DNA of 56,392 bases from Actinomadura fibrosa (GCF_900659615.1 NZ_CAACUY010000044.1:1-56392), one strand, 5' to 3'. Positions 23,541-33,038 are shown, counted from the stretch's first letter. Notes: a model not told the origin generated them from the letters alone. Numbers and translations: made by a program.

Positions 23541-25241
23541 GTGAAGTCGTTGCCGGAGAAGGATCCAGGCAGCCCCGACCGCAGATCCCCCGCCCGCTAC
23601 CTGCTGTGGCTGCTGCGCGCCCAGTGGCGGAGCGCCGCGGTCGCCGCCGCCCTCGGCGTGACCTGGATGCTCAGCCAGGCGCTCATGCCGGCCGTGATCG
23701 GCCGCGCCGTCGACGAGGGCCTGGCGGCGAAGGACGAGCGGGCGCTGCTGGCCTGGTCCGCCGCCCTGCTCGGGCTCGGTGCCGTGCAGGCCGCGTCCGG
23801 GGTCATGCGGCACCGGTTCGCGGTCTACAACTGGCTGGCCGCCGCCTACCGGACGGTGCAGGTCGTCACCAGGCAGGCGACCCGGCTCGGCGGGACATTG
23901 CCGAAGCGGCTCGGCGCCGGCGAGGTCGTGAGCGTCGGCATCACGGACGTCGCGCACGTCGGCGAGGCCCTCGACATCGTCGCGCGGGGGTCGGGCGCGG
24001 TCGTCGGGATCGTCGTCGTCGCGGGGATCCTGCTGGCCACGTCGCTGCCGCTGGGCCTGATCGTCCTGGTCGGGGTGCCGCTGATCCTGCTGCTGGCGGC
24101 GCCGCTGCTGCGCCCCTACCGCGAGCGCGAGCAGGACCACCGGGAGCTGGTCGGCGAGCTCACCGGCCGCGCGACGGACCTCGTGGCGGGCCTGCGGGTG
24201 CTGCGCGGCGTCGGCGGCGAGGGGCTGTTCGCCGGACGGTACCGGGAGGAGTCGCAGCGGGTGCGGGCGGCCGGGGTGGCGGTGGCGCGGGCCGAGTCGC
24301 GGCTGAGCGGCGCCGAGGTGCTGCTGCCGGGCCTGCTGGTCGCGCTCGTGACCTGGACGGGCGCGCGGTTCGCCGCGGCGGGCTCGATCAGCGCGGGGCA
24401 GCTCGTCGCCTTCTACGGCTACGCGGTGTTCCTGATCGGGCCGCTGAAGACGCTCGGCGAGGCCGCCGGGAAGATCACCAAGGGGCTGGTCGCGGCGGGC
24501 CGGGTGGTGCGGCTGCTGGGAGTCGAGCCGGAGCGGCCGGCCGGGACGGCCCGTCCGGCCGCGCCGGCGGAGCTGATCGACATCCCGTCGGGGCTGGTGG
24601 TGCGGCCGGGGCGGGTCACCGCGATCGCGGCGGCCGACCCGCGGGACGCGCAGGCGATCGCCGACCGGCTCGGCGGCTACGCGCCCGGCGAGGTCGACTT
24701 CGGCGGCGTCCCGCTGCGGACGGTCGCGGACGTCAGGGAGCGGATCGTCGTGGCGGTCAACGAGGACCGCCTGTTCTCCGGACCGCTCGCCGAGACCCTC
24801 GCCCCACCGGACGCCCTCCCAACGGACGAAGACGTGCTGGCGGAGGCGCTCCGGGCGGCCAGTGCCGAGGACATCGTCGCCTCGACCGGCCTGGACGCGC
24901 ACGTCGCCGAGGCCGGGCGGGAGTTCTCCGGCGGGCAGCAGCAGCGCCTGCGGCTCGCCCGGGTGCTCGCCGCCGACCCGGAGGTCCTCGTCCTGGTGGA
25001 GCCGACCAGCGCCGTGGACGCGCACACGGAGGCGCGGATCGCCGCCCGGCTCGGCCCGGCGCGCGCGGGCCGCACCACGGTGGTCGCCACCACGAGCCCG
25101 CTGATGCTGGACCGCGCCGACCACGTCGCCTTCGTCCAGGACGGCCTGGTCGTCGCCGAGGGCACGCACCGGGACCTGCTGGAGGCGGAGCCGCGCTACG
25201 CGGCCGCGGTCACCCGCGAGGAAGCCGCCCCGCGTGCCTGA
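23541..25241 (+). CDS. ABC exporter half-transporter with degenerate nucleotide-binding domain
   Basis: 566 residues: a six-helix membrane domain (about 20-320) and an ATP-binding domain (about 345-560). The ATPase motifs are badly eroded. The Walker A region reads AAADPRDAQA (near 363-372) with no GxxGxGKS. The Q-loop Gln is Asn (VNEDR). Walker B is VLVLVEP, with the Asp replaced by Val. The H-loop His is missing (VVATTSP). By contrast, the signature FSGGQ (462-466) and D-loop SAVD are intact. This is the pattern of the regulatory half of a heterodimer; the partner follows 67 nt downstream. GTG 23541 (VKSLPEKDPG) is chosen; longer frames lack support. The substrate is unknown. Confidence 0.9.
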   Translation: MKSLPEKDPGSPDRRSPARYLLWLLRAQWRSAAVAAALGVTWMLSQALMPAVIGRAVDEGLAAKDERALLAWSAALLGLGAVQAASGVMRHRFAVYNWLAAAYRTVQVVTRQATRLGGTLPKRLGAGEVVSVGITDVAHVGEALDIVARGSGAVVGIVVVAGILLATSLPLGLIVLVGVPLILLLAAPLLRPYREREQDHRELVGELTGRATDLVAGLRVLRGVGGEGLFAGRYREESQRVRAAGVAVARAESRLSGAEVLLPGLLVALVTWTGARFAAAGSISAGQLVAFYGYAVFLIGPLKTLGEAAGKITKGLVAAGRVVRLLGVEPERPAGTARPAAPAELIDIPSGLVVRPGRVTAIAAADPRDAQAIADRLGGYAPGEVDFGGVPLRTVADVRERIVVAVNEDRLFSGPLAETLAPPDALPTDEDVLAEALRAASAEDIVASTGLDAHVAEAGREFSGGQQQRLRLARVLAADPEVLVLVEPTSAVDAHTEARIAARLGPARAGRTTVVATTSPLMLDRADHVAFVQDGLVVAEGTHRDLLEAEPRYAAAVTREEAAPRA

Positions 25242-25308
25242 GCGCCTCCCGGCACGACACCCCCGGTCCCGACATGACACGTAGGCAGGAGAGGAAGGCC
25301 AGGAAGCC

Positions 25309-27132
25309 GTGAGCACCGAGATCCTGCCGGTGGCCACGCCCGCCCAGGTGCGGGCGTACGCGCGCCGGTTGACGCTCCGACATCCGCGGGCCCTCGCGGG
25401 GGCGCTGGGGCTGCACGCGCTGGCCGCCGTCACGGGGCTGGTCGCGCCGCGGCTGCTCGGCGACCTCGTGGAGGGCGTCCGGGACGGCGGGGCCCACATC
25501 GACCGGGCGGGCCTCGCCATCGCCGCGTTCGTCGTCGCGCAGGGCGTGCTGGTCAGGTACGCCTACTACGCGTCCGCGCGGCTGGGCGAGCGGGTGCTGG
25601 CCGAGCTGCGCGAGGAGTTCGTCGACCGGGTGCTGGAGCTGCCGCTGTCCACGGTCGAGCGCGCCGGGACCGGGGACCTCGTCACCCGCACGTCCCGGGA
25701 CGTGGACGCGCTGAGCACGTCCGTCCGCTACGCCGTCCCGGAGACGCTCGTCGCCGCCGTGGTGGTCGCGTTCACCGCCGGCGCGCTGGTGCTCACCGGC
25801 CCGCTGGTGGCGCTGCCGTGCCTCGTCGCGGTCCCGCTGCTGTGGGGCGTGATGCGCTGGTACCTGCCGCGCGCCCACGCGGGCTACCTGCGGGAGAACG
25901 CGGCGTGGGCGGAGCTGACCGACGGGCTCACGGAGACCGTCCACGGCGCGCGGACGGTCGAGGCGCTCGGCCTCGCGGAGCGGCGGCACGCGCGCGGCGA
26001 CCGGGACATCGCCGCCTCGTACGCGATCGAGCGGTACACGCTGCGGCTGCGCATGGTGCTCCTGCCCGTGATCGAGATCGGGTTCGTGCTGCCGGTCGCG
26101 GCGACGCTCCTCGTGGGCGGCCTGCTCTACGTCCACGGGCACGCGTCGCTGGCGCAGGTGACCGCGGCGACGCTGTACGTCCAGCAGCTCATCGGCCCGA
26201 TCGAGACGCTCCTCAACTGGCTGGACGAGCTGCAGCTCGGCGGCGCGTCGCTGGCGCGCCTCCTGGGCGTGGGCGAGGTGCCCCCGGACCGGACGCCGAA
26301 CGGGCGCCGTCCGCCGGGGGAGCGGATCACGGCGCGCGGCGTCCGCTACGCCTACCGGCCCGGGCGGGACGTCCTGCACGGCGTCGACCTCGATCTGCGC
26401 CCGGGGGAGCGGCTGGCGATGGTCGGGCCGAGCGGCGCGGGCAAGTCGACGCTCGGGCGCCTGCTCGCGGGCGTGGACGGCCCCCGCGCGGGCGAGGTCG
26501 CACTCGGCCCCGACGACGGGGACGGGCACGCCCCGGACGGGCGGATGCCGCTCGTCGAGCTGCCGCTGGACGAGCTGCGCGGCCACGTCGCGCTGGTCAC
26601 GCAGGAGCACCACGTGTTCCGCGGGACCCTCCGCGACAACCTCGTGCTGGCCCGTCCCGACGCCACCGACGACGAGCTGGCGCGGGTCCTCGCGGCGGTC
26701 GACTGGGACGGCCCCGGCCTGGACGCCGTCGTCGGCGAAGGCGCGGCCGGAGCCGGGGCCAAGGCCGGAGCGGCCGGGACCGGAGGCGAGACGCTGTCGC
26801 CGGCGCAGGCCCAGCAGCTCGCGCTGGCGCGCCTCGTCCTCGCCGACCCGCACACGCTGGTGCTCGACGAGGCGACCTCGCTGCTGGACCCGCGCGCCGC
26901 CCGCCGCCTGGAGCGCTCGCTCGCCGCCGTCCTCGACGGCCGGACCGTCGTCGCGATCGCGCACCGCCTCCACACCGCGCACGACGCCGACCGCGTCGCC
27001 GTGGTGGAGGACGGCCGCGTGACCGAGCTCGGCACCCACGACGAGCTCATCGCCGCGGGCGGCTCGTACGCGGCCCTGTGGTCGTCCTGGCACGGCGCCG
27101 GGAGTCAGCGGGAGAGCGCCGACCTCAGGTAG
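25309..27132 (+). CDS. ABC exporter half-transporter, catalytic partner
   Basis: 607 residues: six membrane helices (about 25-310) and an ATP-binding domain (about 338-595) with intact Walker A GPSGAGKST (373-381), Q-loop Gln 432, Walker B TLVLDEAT (516-523) and H-loop His 552 (IAHRLH). Its signature is LSPAQ instead of LSGGQ. It therefore supplies the catalytic face that the preceding gene lacks and lacks the signature that the preceding gene keeps. A low-complexity insert (GEGAAGAGAKAGAAGTGG) lies just before the signature. GTG 25309 has AGGAAG upstream. The last 28 bp overlap the 3' end of the convergent peptidase gene. Confidence 0.93.
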   Translation: MSTEILPVATPAQVRAYARRLTLRHPRALAGALGLHALAAVTGLVAPRLLGDLVEGVRDGGAHIDRAGLAIAAFVVAQGVLVRYAYYASARLGERVLAELREEFVDRVLELPLSTVERAGTGDLVTRTSRDVDALSTSVRYAVPETLVAAVVVAFTAGALVLTGPLVALPCLVAVPLLWGVMRWYLPRAHAGYLRENAAWAELTDGLTETVHGARTVEALGLAERRHARGDRDIAASYAIERYTLRLRMVLLPVIEIGFVLPVAATLLVGGLLYVHGHASLAQVTAATLYVQQLIGPIETLLNWLDELQLGGASLARLLGVGEVPPDRTPNGRRPPGERITARGVRYAYRPGRDVLHGVDLDLRPGERLAMVGPSGAGKSTLGRLLAGVDGPRAGEVALGPDDGDGHAPDGRMPLVELPLDELRGHVALVTQEHHVFRGTLRDNLVLARPDATDDELARVLAAVDWDGPGLDAVVGEGAAGAGAKAGAAGTGGETLSPAQAQQLALARLVLADPHTLVLDEATSLLDPRAARRLERSLAAVLDGRTVVAIAHRLHTAHDADRVAVVEDGRVTELGTHDELIAAGGSYAALWSSWHGAGSQRESADLR

Positions 27133-29186
27133 TCGACCTGGAGCAGCAGGAGGTTCTCGGCGACGACCTCCTGCGGCGTCATGTGGGTGACGCCGGACAG
27201 CGGCAGGACGGTGTGCGGGCGGCCCGCGGCGACCAGCGCGGACGACAGGCGCAGGGTGTGGGCCGCCACCACGTTGTCGTCCGCCAGCCCATGGATGATC
27301 ATCAGGGGCCGTTCGAGCTTCCCGGCCATCCCGATGAGGGAGTTCGCGTCGTAGTTCTCCGGCTCCTCGTCGGGGTGGCCGAGGTAGCGCTCGGTGTAGT
27401 GGGTGTCGTACAGCCGCCAGTCGGTCACCGGGGCGCCCGCGATGCCCGCGTGGAACACGTCCGGGCGGCACAGGACGGCGAGGGCCGCGAGCCAGCCGCC
27501 GAACGACCAGCCGCGGACGCCGACCCGGTCGAGGTCGAGCGCGGCCGGGTGCGCCCGGGCGGCCTCCATCAGCGCGGAGATCTGGTCCTCCAGGACGGGC
27601 CCGGCGAAGTCGCCGCGGACCGCGCGCTCCCACACCGGCCCGCGCCCGGGGGTGCCGCGCCCGTCGGCGATGACGACGGCGAAGCCCTGGTCGGCCAGCC
27701 ACTGCGCCTCGCAGTAGGCCCGCTGGACGGCGAGGACCCGCTGCGCGTGCGGGCCGCCGTAGGGGTCGAGGAGCACGGGCAGGCGCCCCTGGCCCGGCTC
27801 CCAGCCGGTGGGCAGCAGCACGGCGGTGCGGATCCCGCGGTCGCCGGCGCGGAGCAGCTCCACCCGCGGCGTGATCACCGGCGTCTCGGCGTAGGAGAGG
27901 ACCGACCGGACCCCGGACGCCGTCCGCACCTCGATCTCGGCGCCGGGGCGGTCCAGCCGCGCGCCCGTCACCACGGTCGTCCCGCCGGACCGGGTGCCGC
28001 CGAACACGCCGCGCCCCTCGGTGAGGCGCGACACCTCGCCGCCGTCCAGCGAGTACAGGTGGATCTCGGTGGGCTCCTCGGACGCGGTGAACAGGATCGA
28101 GTCGCCGTCCACGCCGAGGACCGAGCGGACCTGGAGGCCGCCCGGCGTCACGGGCTCGCCCGCGACGGTGATGCGGCGCGTGTCGGTCTCCCGGTCCTCG
28201 GTGACCCAGACGAGGGCGCCGCCGTCGGTGCGGGCGGGGATGCCGGGGACGATCTCCGTCCACACGGGGTCGTGCTCGTTGTGCAGCAGCGACGTCTCGC
28301 CGTTGGACGGGTCCACCTTCAGGACCCGCTGGGACCGCTGGTCGCGGGGCTGCACGACGATCAGGAGGCCGTGCCGGTCCCAGGAGGCGGTGACGACGTA
28401 GGGGAACTCGCCGCGGTCCCAGGCGACCCCGACACGGCCGCCGTCCACCTTGAGCAGGGCGAGCGACACCAGCGCGTTGGGCGTCCCCGCGGCGGGGTAG
28501 GCGACCTCGGCCGGGGTCCGGTCCGGGTTGGCCGGGTCGGCGATGTGCCAGCGCTGCACCGGCGTCTCGTCGACCCGGGCGACCAGCAGCGTCCCGCCGT
28601 CCGGGGACCACCAGTAGCCGCGCATCCGGTTCATCTCCTCGGCCGCGACGAACTCGGCGAGGCCGTACGACACCTGGTCGGACTCGGGCTGGACGAGCGC
28701 CCGGTCGCCGCTGCCGTCCATCTCGATGACCCGCAGCGTCCTGCCGGACACGTAGGCGACGCGGCGCCCGGCCGGATCGGGACGCGGGTCGAAGACCGGC
28801 TCCCGCGCGGGCAGCTCCCGGACCCGGCCCGTGCCGAGGTCGGCGACGCAGAGGCGCCCGCCGAGGGTGAACACGGCCTGCCGCATCGCCCGGTCGGTCG
28901 CGTACCCGACGATGCCGCCTGCCTGCTCGCGGGCCCGCTCGCGCCGCGCGCGCTCCTCGGCGGGCAGATCCTCCTCGCCGGGCACGTCGAGCGCGGCCGG
29001 ATCGGCGACGAGCCGCTCCTCGCCGGTGGCCGTGTCGAGCGTCCACAGGCAGGTCACGGGATCGTCCCCCGCCCTGGTGCGCAGGAACGCCACGCGCGCC
29101 CCGTCCGGCGCGATCTGGAAGGCGCGCGGGACGCCGAGGGTGAACCGCCGGGTGCGGGCGCTCTGCCGCGGGTAGCTGATGCTCAT
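27105..29186 (-). CDS. S9 family peptidase, dipeptidyl-peptidase IV-like
   Basis: A 693-residue protein without a signal peptide, so probably cytoplasmic. The N-terminal beta-propeller (about 20-430) carries the DPP-IV hallmark Glu pair in FVAAEEMNR, which holds the substrate amino terminus. The C-terminal alpha/beta-hydrolase has the nucleophile Ser 561 in GWSFGGW, Asp 636 in HGLADDNV and His 668 in GVTHMT, a complete triad. It likely removes N-terminal dipeptides from peptides. The start is ATG 29186. It converges with the ABC exporter gene (28-bp overlap) and is divergent from the kinase gene. Confidence 0.92.
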   Translation of the reverse strand: MSISYPRQSARTRRFTLGVPRAFQIAPDGARVAFLRTRAGDDPVTCLWTLDTATGEERLVADPAALDVPGEEDLPAEERARRERAREQAGGIVGYATDRAMRQAVFTLGGRLCVADLGTGRVRELPAREPVFDPRPDPAGRRVAYVSGRTLRVIEMDGSGDRALVQPESDQVSYGLAEFVAAEEMNRMRGYWWSPDGGTLLVARVDETPVQRWHIADPANPDRTPAEVAYPAAGTPNALVSLALLKVDGGRVGVAWDRGEFPYVVTASWDRHGLLIVVQPRDQRSQRVLKVDPSNGETSLLHNEHDPVWTEIVPGIPARTDGGALVWVTEDRETDTRRITVAGEPVTPGGLQVRSVLGVDGDSILFTASEEPTEIHLYSLDGGEVSRLTEGRGVFGGTRSGGTTVVTGARLDRPGAEIEVRTASGVRSVLSYAETPVITPRVELLRAGDRGIRTAVLLPTGWEPGQGRLPVLLDPYGGPHAQRVLAVQRAYCEAQWLADQGFAVVIADGRGTPGRGPVWERAVRGDFAGPVLEDQISALMEAARAHPAALDLDRVGVRGWSFGGWLAALAVLCRPDVFHAGIAGAPVTDWRLYDTHYTERYLGHPDEEPENYDANSLIGMAGKLERPLMIIHGLADDNVVAAHTLRLSSALVAAGRPHTVLPLSGVTHMTPQEVVAENLLLLQVDYLRSALSR

Positions 29187-29395
29187 GGCACCCGAGTCTG
29201 CCAGCAGCCGGAGCCTCCGGAAGTACGGCGCACGGCGCCCGCCGGGGCCCTATGATCACGGGTCGTCGCTCGCGGCCGGGGAACGCCCCGTGGCCCGGTC
29301 CGCGCTCGCGTAAGCTCAGAGCTTCGCCGAACATCGCGCAATACTTCGGAAGCTTCGTCGAACAGGTCGTCGTCGCGGGCGCTAAGGAGTGGTCA

Positions 29396-30859
29396 ATGCC
29401 GGAGCTGCAGCCGGGAGATCCCCGGCGGCTGGGCTCGTACGAGATCGTCGAACGGCTCGGCGAGGGCGGCCAGGGCGTCGTCTACGGCGGGGTCGACGCC
29501 TCCGGGAACAGGGCCGCCATCAAGCTGCTGCGCGCGGACCTCGCCGGGGACGCCTCGGCGCGCAACCGGTTCGTGCGCGAGGCGCAGGCGGCCAAGCAGG
29601 TCGCGCGGTTCTGCACCGCGCAGGTGCTGGAGGCCGACGTCGCCGGCGACCAGCCCTACATCGCGAGCGAGTACGTCCCGGGCCCGTCCCTGTACAAGCA
29701 GGTGACCGAGACCGGCCCGATCACCGGCGCCCCGCTCGACCGGCTCGCGATCGGCACCGCGACCGCGCTGGTGGCGATCCACCAGGCCGGGATCGTGCAC
29801 CGCGACTTCAAGCCGCACAACGTCATCATGGCGCCGGACGGCCCGCGGGTGATCGACTTCGGCATCGCGCGGGCGCTGGACACCGGGCAGACCGCCGCGA
29901 CCAAGGCGATCGGCACCCCGTCCTACATGGCGCCCGAGCAGGTCGCCGGCGCGACGCTGACCGAGGCCGTCGACGTCTGGGCGTGGGCCACCACGATGGT
30001 GTTCGCCGCGACCGGACGCCCGCCCTTCGGCGACGACACCGTCGTCGCGGTGATCAACCGGGTGATGCACGAGCCGCCGTCGCTGGAGGGCGTGCCCGCC
30101 GACCTGCACCGGCTGGTCGCCGCGTGCCTGGTCAAGGAGCCCGAGCGGCGGCCGACCGCGCAGCAGCTGATGATGGCGCTGATCGGCAGCGGTCCCGGCG
30201 GCGCCGGGCAGACCCGCATGGACGACCCGGCGCAGGCCACCTCGCTGATGGCGGAGGGCAGGACGCTCGCCGCCGGGGCGGCCGCGGGCGCCGCCGCGGG
30301 CGCGATGATGGGCGGCCCGGGAGGGCCGGGCGGCCAGCAGACCCGGCCCGTGGCGCCGCGCGACTACACCGGCACGCTGCCGCCCGTGCAGCGGCCGCCC
30401 TACGGCGGGCGGCCGGGCGGCACCGGGTACGACGGCTTCGAGCCGGAGCGCAGGTCCAAGTGGCCGATCGTCGCGGCCGTGCTCGCGATCGCCGCGCTGG
30501 CGCTCGTCGTCGGCCTGTTCATGGCGAACCGCGGGAGCAACGACAGCCCGAACGACCAGACGTCGCCGACGGTCAGCGAGTCCGAGTCGGCGTCGGAGAC
30601 GCCGAGCGACGAGTCGTCGGAGCCGGAGCCCGAGCCGTCCCGCACGCACACCCGGCTCCCCACCGTGGAGCCGACCACGAAGATCCCGACGAGCCGTCCC
30701 ACGACGCGCGAGCCCACGACCAGCGCGCCGCCGACCAGCGAGGCGCCCCCGACCACGAGCACGCCCACCGGAGGCGACGGCGGCACCGGCGGCCAGGGCG
30801 GCCAGGGCGGCAGCGGAGGCGGCGGCGGAGGCGGCGCCGGGACGAGAGAGGTCGGGTAG
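29396..30859 (+). CDS. Membrane Ser/Thr protein kinase (Hanks type)
   Basis: 487 residues. The kinase domain covers about 15-265: glycine loop LGEGGQGVVY, Lys 43 in AAIKLL, HRDFKPHN with catalytic Asp 137, DFG at 154-156, and GTPSYMAPE. It looks active. A Gly/Ala-rich linker follows, then one membrane helix (about 356-377, WPIVAAVLAIAALALVVGLF). The outer tail is Ser/Glu, then Thr/Pro, then Gly-rich, with no PASTA repeats. The start is ATG 29396, with AAGGAG about 7 nt upstream; the frame extends further but without a signal. mshB follows 45 nt downstream but has its own -10 box. Confidence 0.92.
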   Translation: MPELQPGDPRRLGSYEIVERLGEGGQGVVYGGVDASGNRAAIKLLRADLAGDASARNRFVREAQAAKQVARFCTAQVLEADVAGDQPYIASEYVPGPSLYKQVTETGPITGAPLDRLAIGTATALVAIHQAGIVHRDFKPHNVIMAPDGPRVIDFGIARALDTGQTAATKAIGTPSYMAPEQVAGATLTEAVDVWAWATTMVFAATGRPPFGDDTVVAVINRVMHEPPSLEGVPADLHRLVAACLVKEPERRPTAQQLMMALIGSGPGGAGQTRMDDPAQATSLMAEGRTLAAGAAAGAAAGAMMGGPGGPGGQQTRPVAPRDYTGTLPPVQRPPYGGRPGGTGYDGFEPERRSKWPIVAAVLAIAALALVVGLFMANRGSNDSPNDQTSPTVSESESASETPSDESSEPEPEPSRTHTRLPTVEPTTKIPTSRPTTREPTTSAPPTSEAPPTTSTPTGGDGGTGGQGGQGGSGGGGGGGAGTREVG

Positions 30860-30890
30860 GGCGGTCATCGCCGCGGGTTCGTGCCCTGAG

Positions 30891-30896
30891 TAGGCT
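30891..30896 (+). promoter_or_regulatory. -10 box of a leaderless mshB promoter
   Basis: TAGGCT ends 8 nt before ATG 30905, and no ribosome site is visible. Confidence 0.5.
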
Positions 30897-30904
30897 CGTT
30901 GACT

Positions 30905-31804
30905 ATGAAGGAGCCGCGGATCCTGTTCGTCCACGCCCATCCGGACGACGAGTCCATCGGGACCGGGGCGACCATGGCCAAGTACGCCGCCGAGGGCGCC
31001 CACGTCTGTCTCGTCACCTGCACGCTGGGCGAGGAGGGCGAGGTCATCCCCGACGAGCTGCGCCATCTGGCCTCCGACAAGGAGGACGCCCTCGGCGAGT
31101 ACCGCATCGGGGAGCTCGCGGAGGCGTGCGCGGCGCTCGGCGTGCGCGACCACCGGTTCCTCGGCGGCGCGGGCCGCTGGCGCGACTCCGGCATGATGGG
31201 CGCCCCCACGAACGACGACCCGCGCTGCTTCTGGCGGGCCGACGTGGACGAGGCCGCCGCCGCGCTCGCCGCGGTCGTCCGCGAGGTCCGGCCGCAGGTG
31301 ATCGTCACCTACGACGACCGCGGCAACTACGGGCATCCCGACCACATCCAGGCGCACCGCGTCACCCGGCGCGCGTTCGAGCTCGCCGCCGACCCGTCCC
31401 ACGGGGACGGCGCCGAGCCCTGGCGGGCCGCGAAGTTCTACGCCTACGCCACCCCGCGCACCGTCCTCGCCCGCGCGATCGCCGTGATGCGCGAGAAGAA
31501 GCTGCCGTTCGCGCGCGTCGCGGGCCTGGACGAGCTCGGCTCCGGCGTCCCCGACGACGCCGTGACCACGATGGTGGACGCCCGCGGCCACCTGCCCGCC
31601 AAGCTCGCCGCCCTGCGCGCCCACCGCACCCAGGTCGTCGTGGCGCCCGAGGAGGTCGGCCCCTACTTCGCGCTGTCCAACAACCTGGGCCAGCAGGCGT
31701 TCGGCACCGAGTACTTCATCCTCCAGGACGGCGAGCTCGGGCCGGTCGGGCCGGGGCGGCGGGAGCGCGACCTGTTCGCCGGCCTGCGTGACGCGCGCGC
31801 CTGA
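30905..31804 (+). CDS. mshB: N-acetyl-1-D-myo-inositol-2-amino-2-deoxy-alpha-D-glucopyranoside deacetylase
   Basis: A 299-residue Zn-dependent deacetylase of mycothiol biosynthesis. It removes the acetyl group from GlcNAc-Ins to give GlcN-Ins in the cytoplasm. The PIG-L/LmbE fold is shown by [10 protein letters not shown] at the N-terminus (metal ligands and general base) and [12 protein letters not shown] near 140, with the third metal His. Length and sequence match actinobacterial MshB rather than the related Mca. The frame could start at TTG 30899, but ATG 30905 gives the usual [16 protein letters not shown] start. DUF6113 follows 39 nt downstream, a common neighbour of mshB. This gene places the organism among the Actinobacteria. 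Confidence 0.95.
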   Translation: MKEPRILFVHAHPDDESIGTGATMAKYAAEGAHVCLVTCTLGEEGEVIPDELRHLASDKEDALGEYRIGELAEACAALGVRDHRFLGGAGRWRDSGMMGAPTNDDPRCFWRADVDEAAAALAAVVREVRPQVIVTYDDRGNYGHPDHIQAHRVTRRAFELAADPSHGDGAEPWRAAKFYAYATPRTVLARAIAVMREKKLPFARVAGLDELGSGVPDDAVTTMVDARGHLPAKLAALRAHRTQVVVAPEEVGPYFALSNNLGQQAFGTEYFILQDGELGPVGPGRRERDLFAGLRDARA

Positions 31805-31830
31805 GCGGCCCGCGCGCCCGAAGGGCTGGA

Positions 31831-31836
31831 TACCCT
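31831..31836 (+). promoter_or_regulatory. -10 box before the DUF6113 gene
   Basis: TACCCT ends 7 nt before GTG 31844, so a leaderless message is possible in addition to read-through from mshB. Confidence 0.45.
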
Positions 31837-31843
31837 GACGTCC

Positions 31844-32386
31844 GTGGACAAGGACGACGAGGCACGGGTGAGCCTGGCCAAGGACGGCCCGCCGGCGGAC
31901 ACGCCCCCGAAGACCCCCGCGGCCGCCTCGGGCATCTCCCTGGCGCCCGACGACGCCGACGACGCGGCGGCCCCGGCGGGGGACGGGCCGGTCGAGGCGT
32001 TCGTGTCCGGTGCCGCGTACGCCGCCCTCGGGCTCGTCGGCGGGCTCTTCGGGCTCGTGGGGTCCTTCGCCCAGGACTGGACGGTCGGCGACGTCCCGGC
32101 CGCGTCCGTCGTGCTCGTCGTGCTCGTCTTCGGGATGGTGCGGCTCGCGGGCTGGGGGATGGGCCGGCGGCTCGGCGCCGCGGTCCCCGGGATCGTGTGG
32201 GGCGTCGTGGCGTTCGTCATGTCCATGCAGCGGCCGGAGGGCGACCTCGTCATCCCGGCGACGCTCGCCGGATACGTCTACATCATCGGCGGCATGGTGG
32301 CCGCGGTGGTCGCGGTGTCGCTCGTGCCGGCCGCCGGGCCGTCCGGCCAGTGGCTTCTGGGAAGGGCGGCGCGTACCCGCGGGTAA
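31844..32386 (+). CDS. DUF6113-like integral membrane protein
   Basis: 180 residues. The first 48 are acidic/Pro-rich and probably cytoplasmic. About four hydrophobic segments follow (AYAALGLVGGLFGLVGSF, VVLVVLVFGMVRLAGWGM, GIVWGVVAFVMSM, YVYIIGGMVAAVVAVSLV). Proteins of this type sit next to mshB in many actinomycetes and their function is unknown. GTG 31844 has no ribosome site but a -10 box 7 nt upstream. Confidence 0.75.
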   Translation: MDKDDEARVSLAKDGPPADTPPKTPAAASGISLAPDDADDAAAPAGDGPVEAFVSGAAYAALGLVGGLFGLVGSFAQDWTVGDVPAASVVLVVLVFGMVRLAGWGMGRRLGAAVPGIVWGVVAFVMSMQRPEGDLVIPATLAGYVYIIGGMVAAVVAVSLVPAAGPSGQWLLGRAARTRG

Positions 32387-32410
32387 GGCGCTGGGTACAG
32401 TGAATCCGTT

Positions 32411-32974
32411 GTGACCAGTGACCCTCTGCGCGCCCGGCCTCCCGCCGATCCCCGCCTCCGGACGCCTCCCGCGGCGGCGGCCGGGCGGGACGTCGACCCG
32501 GCGCTGTACCGGCAGGTGGTGGGCAGGTTCGCGACGGGCGTCGCGATCGTGACGGCGGTCAGGGACGGCACCGACCACGCGATGACGGTCAACGCCTTCA
32601 CCTCGGTGTCGCTCGACCCGCTGCTCGTCCTGGTGTGCGTCGAGAAGGCCGCCCGCTTCCACGACGTCGTCCTCGACGCCGGGGAGTGGGCGGTGTCGGT
32701 CCTCACCGAGGACATGCGCGACGCGTCCCAGTGGTTCGCGACCCGGGGCCGCACGCTGGACGGCCAGCTCGAGGGCTGGGAGCACACCCGCGGGCCCGCG
32801 ACCGGCGCGGCGGTCTTCTCGCGGGCCGTCGCCGCCCTGGAGTGCCGCACCCACGCCGTCCACGACGGCGGCGACCACAGCATCGTGGTCGGCGAGGTCC
32901 TCGGCCTGGACGTCCCGGACCCGGACGGCAGGCCCCTCCTCTACTACGAGGGCGCCTACCGCACCCTCGCCTGA
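32411..32974 (+). CDS. Flavin reductase family (FMN-binding split-barrel) protein
   Basis: A 187-residue cytoplasmic protein. After a Pro/Ala-rich leader, VVGRFATGVAIVTA and AMTVNAFTSVSLDPLLVLVC are the FMN/NAD(P)H-binding signatures of short-chain flavin reductases that feed two-component monooxygenases. HSIVVGEVLGLDVPD and PLLYYEGAYRTL close the barrel. No partner oxygenase is adjacent. GTG 32411 follows TACAGT by 9 nt and lacks a ribosome site. It converges with the DHA2 efflux gene; a hairpin lies between. Confidence 0.9.
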   Translation: MTSDPLRARPPADPRLRTPPAAAAGRDVDPALYRQVVGRFATGVAIVTAVRDGTDHAMTVNAFTSVSLDPLLVLVCVEKAARFHDVVLDAGEWAVSVLTEDMRDASQWFATRGRTLDGQLEGWEHTRGPATGAAVFSRAVAALECRTHAVHDGGDHSIVVGEVLGLDVPDPDGRPLLYYEGAYRTLA

Positions 32975-33009
32975 GCGGTCCGGCCGAGCGGTCCGGCCCG
33001 GAGGCGCCC

Positions 33010-33034
33010 GCGCGGTGGCCGGAGCGCACCGCGC
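33010..33034. terminator. Bidirectional hairpin between flavin reductase and efflux genes
   Basis: GCGCGGTG (33010-33017) pairs perfectly with CACCGCGC (33027-33034) across 9 nt. A 13-bp direct repeat, GAGCGGTCCGGCC, occurs twice at 32973-32998, just before it. Confidence 0.55.
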
Positions 33035-33038
33035 GAGC

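Noticed and set aside
25210..29334. 1374-codon minus-strand open frame
   Set aside because: Runs in a wrong frame through the peptidase gene and antisense to the ABC gene.
29393..32878. 1161-codon minus-strand open frame
   Set aside because: Spans the antisense of four recognisable genes (kinase, mshB, DUF6113, flavin reductase).
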